Below, one piece after another: positions 10,255-19,020 of a stretch of 64,000 nt of DNA. The notes below the pieces were generated by a model. The model ran no database searches. It had not been told where the DNA came from and saw nothing but the letters and a program-made list of their open reading frames with translations. The DNA is from Ardenticatenaceae bacterium (lineage in GTDB: Bacteria; Chloroflexota; Anaerolineae; Promineifilales; Promineifilaceae), in the NCBI GenBank assembly GCA_020634455.1, contig JACKBQ010000001.1:124001-188000 (forward strand). The letters run 5' to 3'. The number at the start of each line of letters is the position of its first letter. The stretch's first letter is position 1. A program made the translations under genes and the position numbers.

Positions 10255-10283
10255 AAAAAAAAAGCCGCCCTGTTGGGCGGCTT
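10255..10283 (-). terminator. Intrinsic terminator after the ilv leader peptide (attenuator 1)
   Basis: On the minus strand GCCGCCC, loop AACA, GGGCGGC (extended by AA/TT pairs) is followed by nine T. It begins about 35 bases after the leader-peptide stop codon, as expected for a ribosome-controlled attenuator. The flanking AAAACCAA and a downstream TTGGTTTT could form an alternative pairing. Confidence 0.85.
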
Positions 10284-10317
10284 GGTTTTATCCAAATAGA
10301 GTTTGCACTCTTGCTAC

Positions 10318-10410
10318 TTACCCAACAAGCAATGTTTCCTTATTAACGACAATAATAAGGACCAGGCTAAGAAGGATAAGGCTAATAATGATGTGAAAGA
10401 GTGTAAACAT
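10318..10410 (-). CDS. ilv operon leader peptide (30 aa, Ile/Leu/Val rich)
   Basis: A 30-codon ORF read from the reverse complement, too short for normal gene calling. It begins MFTLFH and continues with an unbroken hydrophobic run at residues 7-22 (IIISLILLSLVLIIVV), ending NKETLLVG. Eighteen of thirty residues are Leu (8), Ile (6) or Val (4), the products of the downstream operon. An intrinsic terminator follows its stop codon and another precedes ilvB. This is the layout of classical ilv attenuation: when charged branched-chain tRNAs are scarce, a stalled ribosome would favour read-through. The ribosome site (GCGAGA) is weak. A small membrane peptide is a less likely alternative. Confidence 0.8.
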   Translation of the reverse strand: MFTLFHIIISLILLSLVLIIVVNKETLLVG

Positions 10411-10582
10411 GTTCTCGCTTGCAGTTTGTTAATATATCAGGAGTGTACTAGCTAAGGCTGGTTCCGCCAATGACAAATCGCCAAAAGAAATAGAGCGGTT
10501 CTTGTGCAATTTGTACAGATTGCTCGTACAACAGTGGCGGATTATACCGAACTGAGTCAGGTTCGCAAATATTGCCGGCCCG

Positions 10583-10681
10583 AAAAACACCAAGGCGGAA
10601 AGCGCCATAACGCCTTCCGCCTTGATTCCCACTATTTCCCACTGAACCGCGCATTTCAGCACAAGTCTCTTTGAGTATAGG
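10583..10681 (-). repeat. 99-base direct repeat, copy 1, with terminator hairpin
   Basis: Nearly identical to 10792-10890. It includes an inverted repeat (AAGGCGGAAnnCG ... CGCCTTCCGCCTT) which on the minus strand is followed by GGTGTTTTT, so it reads as an intrinsic terminator. The rest (from TGATTCCCACTATTTCCC to GAGTATAGG) is conserved without an obvious function. Confidence 0.85.
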
Positions 10682-10791
10682 TGTTTATCGTGGATAGTTC
10701 TATAGATATTTTTTACAAAAGTTTTGGCTTTTTGTTTGTAGTAATTTGCACAAGTAAAAAGGAGGGGAGGGGCAACGGCCGTTTCTACCCC

Positions 10792-10890
10792 AAAAACACC
10801 AAGGCGGAAAACGTCTAAACGCCTTCCGCCTTGATTCCCACTATTTCCCACTGAACCGCGCATTTCAGCACAAGTCTCCTTGAGTATAGG
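10792..10890 (-). repeat. 99-base direct repeat, copy 2, with terminator hairpin
   Basis: Second copy about 209 bases from the first, differing mainly in the hairpin loop. Both lie downstream of pucR on the minus strand, so they probably act as tandem terminators that insulate the ilv leader from the regulator operon. Confidence 0.85.
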
Positions 10891-10984
10891 GGATCGTCAG
10901 TGTCAATTCTACGGTAAGAATGGCTAAAACCGACGGCGATCTATTTGTAAAATTTGTACAGATAGGTGGGCTACCGCTGTAAAA

Positions 10985-12622
10985 TTACGGCCGTAACTGC
11001 CACAATTTCAAGGATAGATGCAGCGCCAGGCGCATGTTCGCCTGGTTTAGATCATGCCCGGTGAGTTCCTGAATGCGCTCCAATCGGTACAGTAGCGTAT
11101 TGCGGTGGATGAAAAGAGATTCGGCCGTTTGGCTAATATTGCCATGATGATCAAAATAAGCATCAATCGTCTTTGCCAGGCTGCTGTTGTGCTGTTCATC
11201 ATACGCCACTAAAGGGCCGATGACCTGATCGGTGAAACTGCGTACTGTAGGAATTTCCTCCAAATGAACCAGTAGCTGATACACTCCCAGACTGCTAAAT
11301 TGCACCACATGCTTTATTTGCAAACGTTCCGCCAACTGCATTGCCTGCAACGCTTCATCATACACCTGTGGCCACTCCGAAAGCGTCGGTGCCGGGCCGC
11401 TCATGCCAGCTACCAACACACCATCCGGATACTCAGTTTTTACCTGTTCTTCAATGCGGCGACCGAGTTCATGCGCAGTTTCCATATCCTCAGTATGTTT
11501 GAGCTGTTGGAAAACACAAACGTGCTTGTCACCATATACATGCACCAATGCCGAGCGACTATGGTTATTTAGCACCCAATTCACAGTTGTTTCCAACCTG
11601 CGCAGCGAGTGAATTGGCGGATCGGTCCATTTAAGGGCTATTACGGCATGTGGTTGACTGGTGTTGTGGTCCAGGCGTCCTTCTAGCCGCTCGATTTCTT
11701 TACGCGGCATGGTGCCTGCCAATAGCCCTTCCAAAAAATTACCTCGCAGCGCTTTTTTAGCCTCGCTAATTGCTTTGGCTTTGGCCATTTCCAAAGCGCA
11801 GGCAGCAGCACCATGTTCTACCGCCAGCTTGTCCAGTAAATCAAGCTGATCTGCTGGACCAATGACAGAAAGATATCCACGCGCCCGATCCCCTGAGATG
11901 ATGGGGCTGACCAGGCGACCTACATTTTCTATGGGCAAAAATTGCTGCCAATGACTTTGCCGTGCGTGGGCAGCTGCTTTGCGGTTACGTAAAACCGGCG
12001 GCAGCTCATCGCGCTGTTGCAACATCTCTTGCAATGGCTCCAGGGCCATTTCATTGTTTTGCGGCACAGAGATGGCTTGAATTTCCATCCGTTTGTCTTG
12101 CACGACCACGATTTTGCCAGTTAACTTGGCAATTAGCTCAGTCATCGCGTCCAGCCCCTGGTCTTCACGAGACATTTCTGACAGGGTGCGGTAGAGCTGC
12201 ATACCTCGCTCGCTGGTGGCCGACTGTCGGTCTACTAGCAACGCTGCTGCGGCACGATTTACTTCGCGCACAGAACTGGTTTCTGGCACAATGAGCAGGT
12301 GAGTGTTCAGTTTATATGCCTGTTCCCCAATCTCATTGGAAACGGGTTGAAAAAGTAAAAGCCCAGCGACATTAATTTCAGCTAGCATTGCCAACTTTTG
12401 CTTAAAGGTGGTTTCATTAATTTTTGTTTGCAAAATTGGCGGAACGATCACTAAATCGTTCAGCTGAACCTGTTCTTCAATGTTGTCCCAACTGGTTAGC
12501 AGGACAACCCACTCTACTGTACGCCGTGCTTGTTCTGCTCCGCCAAGTGCAGTTGTGTTCAGGGGCAATGCCAGGCGTAGCAAGTCGCTAATTGTAATTT
12601 GGTCGAGAGGTTGTTCATTCAT
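10985..12622 (-). CDS. PucR/CdaR-family transcriptional regulator
   Basis: 545 aa. The N-terminal PucR-like domain (ITISDLLRLALPLNTT, about residues 8-125) is followed by a GAF/GGDEF-like sensory middle (about 150-430). A C-terminal PucR helix-turn-helix (about 475-540) contains TIDAYFDHHGNISQTAESL then HRNTLLYRLERIQELTG, which is diagnostic of the family. Such regulators often control purine or amino acid catabolism and proline use; the target here is unknown. Its ATG overlaps the TGA of the kinase gene upstream (ATGA), so the two are translationally coupled. It lies upstream of the ilv operon, separated by terminators. Confidence 0.9.
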   Translation of the reverse strand: MNEQPLDQITISDLLRLALPLNTTALGGAEQARRTVEWVVLLTSWDNIEEQVQLNDLVIVPPILQTKINETTFKQKLAMLAEINVAGLLLFQPVSNEIGEQAYKLNTHLLIVPETSSVREVNRAAAALLVDRQSATSERGMQLYRTLSEMSREDQGLDAMTELIAKLTGKIVVVQDKRMEIQAISVPQNNEMALEPLQEMLQQRDELPPVLRNRKAAAHARQSHWQQFLPIENVGRLVSPIISGDRARGYLSVIGPADQLDLLDKLAVEHGAAACALEMAKAKAISEAKKALRGNFLEGLLAGTMPRKEIERLEGRLDHNTSQPHAVIALKWTDPPIHSLRRLETTVNWVLNNHSRSALVHVYGDKHVCVFQQLKHTEDMETAHELGRRIEEQVKTEYPDGVLVAGMSGPAPTLSEWPQVYDEALQAMQLAERLQIKHVVQFSSLGVYQLLVHLEEIPTVRSFTDQVIGPLVAYDEQHNSSLAKTIDAYFDHHGNISQTAESLFIHRNTLLYRLERIQELTGHDLNQANMRLALHLSLKLWQLRP

Positions 12623-14697
12623 GCGTTCGAGTTGCCATTTCCATTAACAGGGAGCCGGATGATGAACGTGGTGCCTTCATCGGGGGTGCTGACGACGTTA
12701 ATTTCGCCACCGTGCTGTTCGATGATTCGATGGCTTGTGGCCAGGCCTAAACCGGTTCCTTTGCCAGGGTCTTTTGTGGTGTAAAAAGGCTCGAAGATGT
12801 GAGCCAGTTCGGCTTGCGACATCCCTTTGCCGTTGTCCTGGACGATGATTTGCATGTGGTCTTTTTCGCCATCTAGCCGGGTGGTAATGGTGATTTGGCG
12901 GTGGCGTGGCATTTGATGGACGGCGTCCCGCGCATTGACGATGAGGTTGAGCCAGACACTTTTTAAGTGTTCCCAACTGCCAACAATGCGTGGGAGGTCT
13001 TCAGCCATGTTTTGGATGACTTCGGCATCGGCCGTATTGAGCTGATACCGCACAAGGTCCAGGGTTTGCCGAATGGAGTGGTTGACATCGCCTTCGGTGA
13101 GGTTGTAATGCTCTTGGCGGGCAAAATCAAGCAAACCGCGCACCACTTTGGTGGCGCGGTCGCCGGCACGGGCGATGAGATCAACGGCTTCAAAATTTTC
13201 ATCTTCTGGGGGGATGAACATTTTGAGCATTTCGGCGTTGGCGTTAATGGCGGTGAGTGGGTTATTGATTTCGTGGGCAACGCCAGCGGCGAGCTGACCG
13301 ATGGCGGCGAGTTTACCTGCTTGCAGGAGTGAACTTTCCAGGCGGCGCTCCTCGGTTCTGTCTTGCCAGAGGATGACGGCGCGGGCTGAGCTGGCTTGCT
13401 TGCTGGGAATGGGGTAGGCGTTGACGTCCCATTCGCGGGGAAGGTGGTCTTCTCCTTTCCAGTTAATTGTCCAACGTTGGGCCTGTTTGTGGGATAGGGT
13501 TTTGGCGGCCAGGCAATGGTCGCAAGGTTGGTTGCGGTTGAAGAAGGTTTGGTAGCAAATTTTGTTTACCAGATGTTCGGGGACGGTATCCAGTTCGTCG
13601 GCTTTGCTTTTGTTGATGCCGACGAGTAGCCAGTCGTCGTTGATAGTGTAGATGGGGTGGGGGATACCGTCTATGAGGGCTTGCAAGGTGTTGCGGCTTT
13701 CGAGCATTTCTTGCTGGCGCTGGCGGATGCGGGTGAAAAGCCAGGCGTTTTCGATGGCTTCACTGATAGAGCTAGCGAGTGAGGCGAAAAGATCGAGGTC
13801 AACGTCGGTAAAGTGGCCGTCGGTTTTATTGAAGGCGTTGATGAGGCCGACGGGACGGCCGCGTACCACGAGTGGCGCGGCGATGAGGGTGTTGACCTGG
13901 AAGTTGGGTGGGGCGTCAATGTCTGGTTTGAAACGGCCGTCTTCCCCTGGAGCATTGAGCAGAACGGCCGTTTGCTCCTGAAAAACGGTGCCAAAAATGC
14001 CTGTGCCAACCGGGATGGTGGGAACGGCCGTTACCGGCAGCGGGCCGCCACGCCCATGTAAATTTTGGTAGCGTAGCTGTGTGCCGCCTTCTACCATGAG
14101 CGCCCCGGCCAGCTCCACGCCGAGCAGCTGGTCTACCCCTTCAATGGCTGCGGCCAGCACTTCGTTCACTTCTAGCGTGGCGGCCACGGTTTGGCCGATG
14201 CGATTGAGCGCTGCCAGCTGCTGGCTTTGTCGCTGGAGCTGTTTTTCTAGCTGCTGGGTGCGCAAAATGGTATTTACCCGCGCCAGCAACTCCTGAAGCC
14301 GATACGGTTTTGTAATGTAATCATCGGCTCCGGCGGTGAGCGCTTCGACTTTTTCGCTGCTGCCAGCGGCGGCGGTGAGCAGTACCACTCGCGTGTAGCG
14401 TAGCGTTTCGTGATCGCGAATCCAGTTCAGCACATCCAGGCCAGACAAGTTGGGCATGCGCATGTCGAGCAAAACAAGGTCAATTTCGATGGTTTCGTCA
14501 GCGACTGTGGCTTGCAGAAAGTCAATCGCTTCTTTGCCGTCTGGCACAGCCGAAACGATGAAGTTGGCTTTTTTCACCAGAAAATCAGTCAAGGACTCGA
14601 CAATTTCTGGCTCGTCATCAACGATCAGGATGTGTGACTGTTTTTGGCTAGATGGTGGGGTGTAAACGGCCGTTTTTACCCCATTTTGCTCCGACAC
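12619..14697 (-). CDS. REC-GAF-PAS histidine kinase
   Basis: Sensor kinase with an N-terminal receiver instead of membrane segments, so probably cytoplasmic. From the GTG start (692 aa): receiver (ILIVDDEPEIVESL; phospho-Asp in LLDMRMP), linker coiled coil, GAF (from LEVNEVLAAAIEG to ASLASSISEAIE), PAS-like domain with Cys cluster CDHCLA, HisKA (AAGVAHEINNPLTA), and HATPase (NLIVNARDA, DNGKGM, GKGTGLGLA). An ATG 54 bases further upstream would add residues encoded by an octamer repeat. The GTG at 14697 has GAGG at proper spacing and is preferred. It is coupled to pucR downstream and preceded by an OmpR-type regulator. Confidence 0.9.
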   Translation of the reverse strand: MSEQNGVKTAVYTPPSSQKQSHILIVDDEPEIVESLTDFLVKKANFIVSAVPDGKEAIDFLQATVADETIEIDLVLLDMRMPNLSGLDVLNWIRDHETLRYTRVVLLTAAAGSSEKVEALTAGADDYITKPYRLQELLARVNTILRTQQLEKQLQRQSQQLAALNRIGQTVAATLEVNEVLAAAIEGVDQLLGVELAGALMVEGGTQLRYQNLHGRGGPLPVTAVPTIPVGTGIFGTVFQEQTAVLLNAPGEDGRFKPDIDAPPNFQVNTLIAAPLVVRGRPVGLINAFNKTDGHFTDVDLDLFASLASSISEAIENAWLFTRIRQRQQEMLESRNTLQALIDGIPHPIYTINDDWLLVGINKSKADELDTVPEHLVNKICYQTFFNRNQPCDHCLAAKTLSHKQAQRWTINWKGEDHLPREWDVNAYPIPSKQASSARAVILWQDRTEERRLESSLLQAGKLAAIGQLAAGVAHEINNPLTAINANAEMLKMFIPPEDENFEAVDLIARAGDRATKVVRGLLDFARQEHYNLTEGDVNHSIRQTLDLVRYQLNTADAEVIQNMAEDLPRIVGSWEHLKSVWLNLIVNARDAVHQMPRHRQITITTRLDGEKDHMQIIVQDNGKGMSQAELAHIFEPFYTTKDPGKGTGLGLATSHRIIEQHGGEINVVSTPDEGTTFIIRLPVNGNGNSNA

Positions 14698-14710
14698 GTC
14701 TTGCCTCGTA

Positions 14711-14763
14711 ATAAAGTAATTGGGTAATTGAGTAATTGCCCGATTGCCCAATTACTCAATTAC
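14711..14763. repeat. Octameric tandem-repeat hairpin between regulator and kinase
   Basis: Units GTAATTGG, GTAATTGA, GTAATTGC are followed by complementary CAATTACT units. It lies between the response regulator stop and the kinase start and would encode spurious N-terminal residues if the upstream ATG were used. Confidence 0.8.
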
Positions 14764-14773
14764 AAATTGACAA

Positions 14774-15484
14774 TTACTGCTCTGGATTGGTTGTGAAAGT
14801 GTAGCCGTGACCTTGTATTGTGCGAATATAAATCGGTTCGCTGGGTACAGGCTCTATTTTCTCACGTAAATTCTTAATATGAGCGCGTACCAGCTCCGGG
14901 CTGCCTGTATCGCGTGGGTAATCCCAAACGTCTTGCAAGAGTTGCTGGCTGTTAAAAACCTGATCCGCATTGCTCATAAGATGATAGAGCAAATCAAACT
15001 GAACATTTGTGAGTAGGGCGGTATCATTTGGCGTTGTCACCTTAAAACTGCGGCAGTCCAGAATCACTTCCCCAGCAATAACTTCTGCCGGTTTTTCTGC
15101 CTTCACATGTTTCGGTACAACTCGGCGCAAGATAGCCCGAACCCGCAGTTGAAGCTCTTCCATATTAAATGGCTTACTCAAATAATCATCAGCCCCAGCG
15201 CGAAAACCTTCAATCTTGTCTTCATCCTTCGCCTTTGCGGTTAAAAATAGCACCGGTAGCTCTTGCAGCAACGGATCCCCTCGAATTTGCCGGCAGACCT
15301 GGTAGCCATCAGCTCCGGGCATCATAATATCCAATATGAACAGGTCGGGACGATGACGACGGGCCAGCTGTAACCCTTCCGTACCGCTGTTTGATACCAT
15401 AACGTGGTAACCGTATAGTTTCAAAGCACGCTGCAAAGTGCGGGAAACCAGTTCATCATCATCAATAACAAGAATGGTGGCCAT
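14774..15484 (-). CDS. OmpR-family response regulator
   Basis: 236 aa DNA-binding regulator. The receiver starts ATILVIDDDELVSRTL with the phosphorylation site in LFILDIMMPGADGYQ and the switch lysine in DDYLSKPFNMEEL. The C-terminal winged helix ends with RAHIKNLREKIEPVPSEPIYIRTIQGHGYTF (key: ..IRTIQGHGYTF). The ATG at 15484 has AGAGGAG upstream; an earlier in-frame ATG lacks such a site. It is the first gene of a three-gene operon with the REC-GAF-PAS kinase and the PucR regulator; partner pairing is inferred from position. Confidence 0.94.
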   Translation of the reverse strand: MATILVIDDDELVSRTLQRALKLYGYHVMVSNSGTEGLQLARRHRPDLFILDIMMPGADGYQVCRQIRGDPLLQELPVLFLTAKAKDEDKIEGFRAGADDYLSKPFNMEELQLRVRAILRRVVPKHVKAEKPAEVIAGEVILDCRSFKVTTPNDTALLTNVQFDLLYHLMSNADQVFNSQQLLQDVWDYPRDTGSPELVRAHIKNLREKIEPVPSEPIYIRTIQGHGYTFTTNPEQ

Positions 15485-15627
15485 GTAAACTCCTCTGGCT
15501 GCGGTGCAACGAATGGTGGGATACACTGGTGATACGTCACACCCTGATGATTATAAAAGATCATTTTATGTGAATCTGCCGCCGATAGTATAGCAGATTT
15601 TTTTTAGAAATTGCGCCCTAAATAATA

Positions 15628-15685
15628 CACCCCCGAAATGAACCATCAATTGCAATTAAGCACTTGTTCTTATTTCGGGGGTGTA
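15628..15685. terminator. Large inverted repeat after the E2 gene
   Basis: TACACCCCCGAAAT and its complement ATTTCGGGGGTGTA enclose about 30 bases. It lies just beyond the E2 stop codon and may act as terminator or mRNA-stabilising hairpin; no long T-run follows on the minus strand. Confidence 0.55.
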
Positions 15686-15694
15686 AAAATGGAC

Positions 15695-16960
15695 TTAAAT
15701 TAGTAGGCGCAGCGGGTCTTCCAGGATGCCTTTGAGTGTTTGCATGTATTGGGCTGCTTCTGCGCCGTCGGTTACGCGATGATCGGCCGAAATGGTCGCT
15801 TTCATGCGGGTGCCAACTGTTAACTGGCCATCTACTACTACCGGCACTTGTTTGGCAGAACCCACGGCTAAAATGGCAGCATTTGGCGGATTAACAATCG
15901 CGACAAAATGGTCTACATCGAATGCCCCTAAATTGCTAACGGTGAATGTGGCACCTTCCACATCTTCTGGCTTCATTTTGCCATCACGAGCGCGGGCAAT
16001 CATATCTTTATGATCTTGGGCAATTTTGGAGATGCTGGCCCCGTCGGTGCCTTTTTGCACAATGGTGAGCAAGCCGCCTTCTACAGCAACGGCCGTTCCC
16101 ACATTCACCTCATTGTGCAAAATAATCTTGTCCCCGCCAAAGCTGGCATTGATGTTGGGGAACTGCCGCAACGCCAGCGCCGCTGCCTTCACCACCATGT
16201 CATTCACCGACACTTTTTGCTCAGGTGGCAGAGCATTGTTGATCTGCTTGCGCAGGTTCAGCGCCGCCGCCATGTCAATTTCGGTAGTGACGTAGAAGTG
16301 CGGCACGGTGGTTTTGCTTTCCGCCATGCGGCGAGCAATCGCCTGGCGCATCCGGGTAAGTGGTTTTTCAGTGGCAGTGGCTGGGGTGGGCACGGGTGTC
16401 ATTGCGGGCTGCGGTTTGGCTACGGCGGGCGGATTGGCCAGGTACGCTTCGATGTCTGCTTTGCGAACACGGCCGTCTGGCCCACTGCCACCCACACGCG
16501 ACAAATCAACGCCATGCTCGGCCGCCATGCGACGCGCCACCGGTGTGGCCTTTACGCCGTCGGGGAATTCGTCGCTTAGTTCGCCCGCAGGGGCAGGAGC
16601 TGGGGTAGCGGCGACAGATGGGGCCGCTTCTGGCTGGGCATCGGTTTGCTTGGCTGCCGGGGCTGGCGCAGCGGAACCTTTGCTGCCGCCCTTACCCCCC
16701 ACCATGCCAGATACATCCTCGCCCTCTGCGCCAATGACGCCCAAATTGTCCCCCACCGGAACCAGATCGCCCGTGTTGACCAACTGCGCCAGCAAGATGC
16801 CGTCGGCACGAGCGGTTAGCTCTTGCGTCACCTTGTCAGACTCAATTTCAGCCAGCACATCCCCCTTTTTGACTGGGTCGCCAACTTGCTTCAGCCAGGT
16901 ACCCATCGTGCCTTCTTCCATATCGAAGCCCAGCGTGGGCATTTTGATAAACTCAGCCAT
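15695..16960 (-). CDS. Dihydrolipoamide acetyltransferase (E2) of a 2-oxo acid dehydrogenase
   Basis: 421 aa core subunit that carries acyl groups on lipoate. N-terminal lipoyl domain with the modified lysine in IESDKVTQ. Pro/Ala-rich linkers follow. The peripheral subunit-binding domain (about 135-175) contains VKATPVARRMAAEHGVDLS and GPDGRVRKADIEAYL. The catalytic domain ends with the HxxxDG motif in SADHRVTDGAEAA. The start overlaps the E1beta stop (TAATG), so it is coupled. It is likely the pyruvate complex, but acetoin or branched-chain substrates cannot be excluded. No E3 gene is adjacent. Confidence 0.92.
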   Translation of the reverse strand: MAEFIKMPTLGFDMEEGTMGTWLKQVGDPVKKGDVLAEIESDKVTQELTARADGILLAQLVNTGDLVPVGDNLGVIGAEGEDVSGMVGGKGGSKGSAAPAPAAKQTDAQPEAAPSVAATPAPAPAGELSDEFPDGVKATPVARRMAAEHGVDLSRVGGSGPDGRVRKADIEAYLANPPAVAKPQPAMTPVPTPATATEKPLTRMRQAIARRMAESKTTVPHFYVTTEIDMAAALNLRKQINNALPPEQKVSVNDMVVKAAALALRQFPNINASFGGDKIILHNEVNVGTAVAVEGGLLTIVQKGTDGASISKIAQDHKDMIARARDGKMKPEDVEGATFTVSNLGAFDVDHFVAIVNPPNAAILAVGSAKQVPVVVDGQLTVGTRMKATISADHRVTDGAEAAQYMQTLKGILEDPLRLLI

Positions 16961-17940
16961 TATAGAATCTCCTTCACAGCAGCAATCACGCGCTCCGCAT
17001 TGGGCAATGCCGCCCGCTCCAACTCACCAGAGTATGGGGCAGGCACATCGTACTGCGCCACCCGCTTGATGGGCGCATCAATGTAATCAAACGCCTCATC
17101 CTGCAAACGGGCCACAATTTCTGCGCCAATGCCGTAGGTTTGGTGCCCAAATTCTACTACCACAGCCTTGAACGTCTTTTTGAATGAGTCAATGACTGGC
17201 TCCATGTCCAGCGGCTGCAGGCTGCGCAAATCAATGATTTCAGCCTCGATGCCTTCTTTGGCCAGCGCTTTGGCAGCGTCTAGTGACACATGCAGCCCTT
17301 CGCCGTAAGTGATAATCGTCACATCCGTCCCAACACGCTTCACATCGGACACCCCGATGGGCACGGTGTACTCTTCGTCCGGCACTTCGTCGCGGACCTT
17401 GGGCGAGGTGTAGAGGGCAACTGGCTCAATGAACATGACGGGTGCGTTGTCGCGAATGGCGGATTTAAGCAGCCCTTTGGCATCGTACGGGGTGGCGGGG
17501 CAGACGACTTTGAGGCCCGGAAAGTGAGCGAAAATGACATCTGGCGTGTGGCTGTGGGTGGCACCCAGCTGTTTACCACCACCGCCGGGGGCGCGGAACA
17601 CGATTGGGCAATCGAACTGGCCATTGAACATGTAGCTCACTTTGGCTGCATGGTTCACGATCGCATCAAAAGCGACAAAGGCAAAGTTGATGGTCATAAA
17701 TTCGGCAATGGGGCGGGTGCCAGCCATGGCTGCACCGGTTGCTGCGCCAGCAATAGCCATCTCAGAAATTGGGGTATCGAGGACACGATTTTCACCAAAT
17801 TCTTCCAGAAAGCCTTTGGTTACAGCGTACGTACCACCCCAGGCACCCACTTCTTCACCCATGATGAATACAGATTTGTCGCGGTGCATCTCTTCGCGCA
17901 GCGCTTCGGTAATTGCTTCTCGTAACGTTAAACGGGCCAT
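16960..17940 (-). CDS. 2-oxo acid (pyruvate) dehydrogenase E1 component, beta subunit
   Basis: 326 aa. Typical motifs are LREAITEALREEM, FIMGEEVGAWGGTY with the ThDP-contacting glutamate, PISEMAIAGAATGAAMAG, EFMTINFAF and RAPGGGGKQLGATHSH. The C-terminal transketolase domain carries EVIDLRSLQPLD-like sequence (IIDLRSLQPLDMEPVI). It forms the heterotetramer with the alpha subunit encoded two bases upstream. Substrate inferred as pyruvate. Confidence 0.93.
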   Translation of the reverse strand: MARLTLREAITEALREEMHRDKSVFIMGEEVGAWGGTYAVTKGFLEEFGENRVLDTPISEMAIAGAATGAAMAGTRPIAEFMTINFAFVAFDAIVNHAAKVSYMFNGQFDCPIVFRAPGGGGKQLGATHSHTPDVIFAHFPGLKVVCPATPYDAKGLLKSAIRDNAPVMFIEPVALYTSPKVRDEVPDEEYTVPIGVSDVKRVGTDVTIITYGEGLHVSLDAAKALAKEGIEAEIIDLRSLQPLDMEPVIDSFKKTFKAVVVEFGHQTYGIGAEIVARLQDEAFDYIDAPIKRVAQYDVPAPYSGELERAALPNAERVIAAVKEIL

Positions 17941-17942
17941 GA

Positions 17943-18920
17943 TTAGTTTGCCTCCGCGTTGCTGGGGTAAATGTGGTCAAACAGCGTGTCCAAAGCTGGC
18001 AATGGTGAATCATCGGAAAATTCTACGGCTTTGTCTACTTCATCAATGACGGCTTTGTCAATGGCTACCAGTTGTGATTCCGCCACGCCATGCTCTTTAA
18101 GCAGATGATTTTGCAGCGTGGCGATGGGGTCTTTTTCATCGCGCCATTTGTCCAGCTCGCCTTCGGGGCGGTAGCGGGTGCGGTCGCCGATGCTGTGACC
18201 TTCGTAGCGGTAGGTCATCATTTCCAGGAACTGCGGCCCTTTGCCCTGGCGGCAGGCGTCTATTGCTTTTTGGGTGGCTTCGTAGACGGCGAAGATGTCC
18301 ATGCCGTCTACCTGCTTGCCGGGGATTTTGTACGCTTTGGCTTTGTCAATCATTTTATGAGCGGCGGAGGCGCGTTCGATGGAGGTGCCCATGCCATATT
18401 TGTTGTTTTCGCAGATGAAAACGATGGGCAAGTCCCAAACGGCCGCCATGTTAAGCGATTCGTGGAAGTAGCCGATGTTGGTTGCGCCGTCGCCAAAGTA
18501 GCAAAGGCAGACGTTGTCGGTGCCTTTGTATTTTTCGGCCAGCGCCATGCCGGTGCCCAGGGAAATGTGGGCGCCAACGATGCCGTAACCGCCCCAGAAG
18601 GTGCGCTCTTTGCTGGCCAGGTGCATAGAGCCGCCGCGCCCGCCCACGACGCCAGTGGCTTTGCCCATCAGCTCGGCCATGACTTGGGTGGCGGGCAGAC
18701 CTACGGCGAGGGCGTGGCCGTGATCGCGGTAGGCGGTGATGATGTGGTCGCCTTCTTTGCGGGCGGCAATAGTGCCCACGGCGACGGCTTCCTGGCCGAT
18801 GTACAGGTGGAGGAAGCCTTTGATTTTACCTTCCAACTGGTACAGTTCGTCGCTGCGTTCTTCAAAGCGACGAATGAGCACCATTTGGCGGTACCAATCG
18901 AGCAATGTCTCTTTGTCCAT
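17943..18920 (-). CDS. 2-oxo acid (pyruvate) dehydrogenase E1 component, alpha subunit
   Basis: 325 aa ThDP-binding subunit. It shows YRQMVLIRRFEE near the start, GQEAVAVG, the ThDP motif starting GDGATNIGYFHESLN and ending with ENNKYGMGT, and the phosphorylation-loop-like YRYEGHSIGDRTRYR. It opens the E1alpha-E1beta-E2 operon. AAGGAGAC lies before the ATG. The neighbours set the role as entry of pyruvate into acetyl-CoA, which also feeds LeuA and CimA. Confidence 0.94.
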   Translation of the reverse strand: MDKETLLDWYRQMVLIRRFEERSDELYQLEGKIKGFLHLYIGQEAVAVGTIAARKEGDHIITAYRDHGHALAVGLPATQVMAELMGKATGVVGGRGGSMHLASKERTFWGGYGIVGAHISLGTGMALAEKYKGTDNVCLCYFGDGATNIGYFHESLNMAAVWDLPIVFICENNKYGMGTSIERASAAHKMIDKAKAYKIPGKQVDGMDIFAVYEATQKAIDACRQGKGPQFLEMMTYRYEGHSIGDRTRYRPEGELDKWRDEKDPIATLQNHLLKEHGVAESQLVAIDKAVIDEVDKAVEFSDDSPLPALDTLFDHIYPSNAEAN

Positions 18921-18954
18921 TCATGTCTCCTTAGTAAGCTTTGGTAGTTGTTGT

Positions 18955-19020
18955 TTTGGTGGCTAGTGGCTGGTGGTTAATGGCTTTTTGTTCTTAACTA
19001 TCTAACCGCCAGCAACTAGC
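18955..19020. repeat. Heptameric tandem-repeat hairpin upstream of E1alpha
   Basis: GTGGCTA, GTGGCTG, GTGGTTA, ATGGCTT units are followed by a complementary arm (AACTATCTAACCGCCAGCAACTAGC). The same GTGGCTG family appears inside uvrA. Confidence 0.75.

Larger units (their letters stand above)
10411..10984. other. Non-coding stretch between pucR and the ilv leader
   Basis: No convincing gene; an ORF of 144 codons on the minus strand is built from two copies of the repeat and is discarded. The stretch holds two copies of a 99-base repeat with terminator-like hairpins and one AACGGCCGTT copy. It presumably also holds the ilv promoter: TATATT on the minus strand near 10427 is a candidate -10, but no good -35 was found. 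Confidence 0.6.

Noticed and set aside
10429..10863. 144-codon minus-strand frame
   Set aside because: It translates the two 99-base repeats twice (MRGSVGNSGNQGG appears in both), so it is repeat DNA, not a gene.
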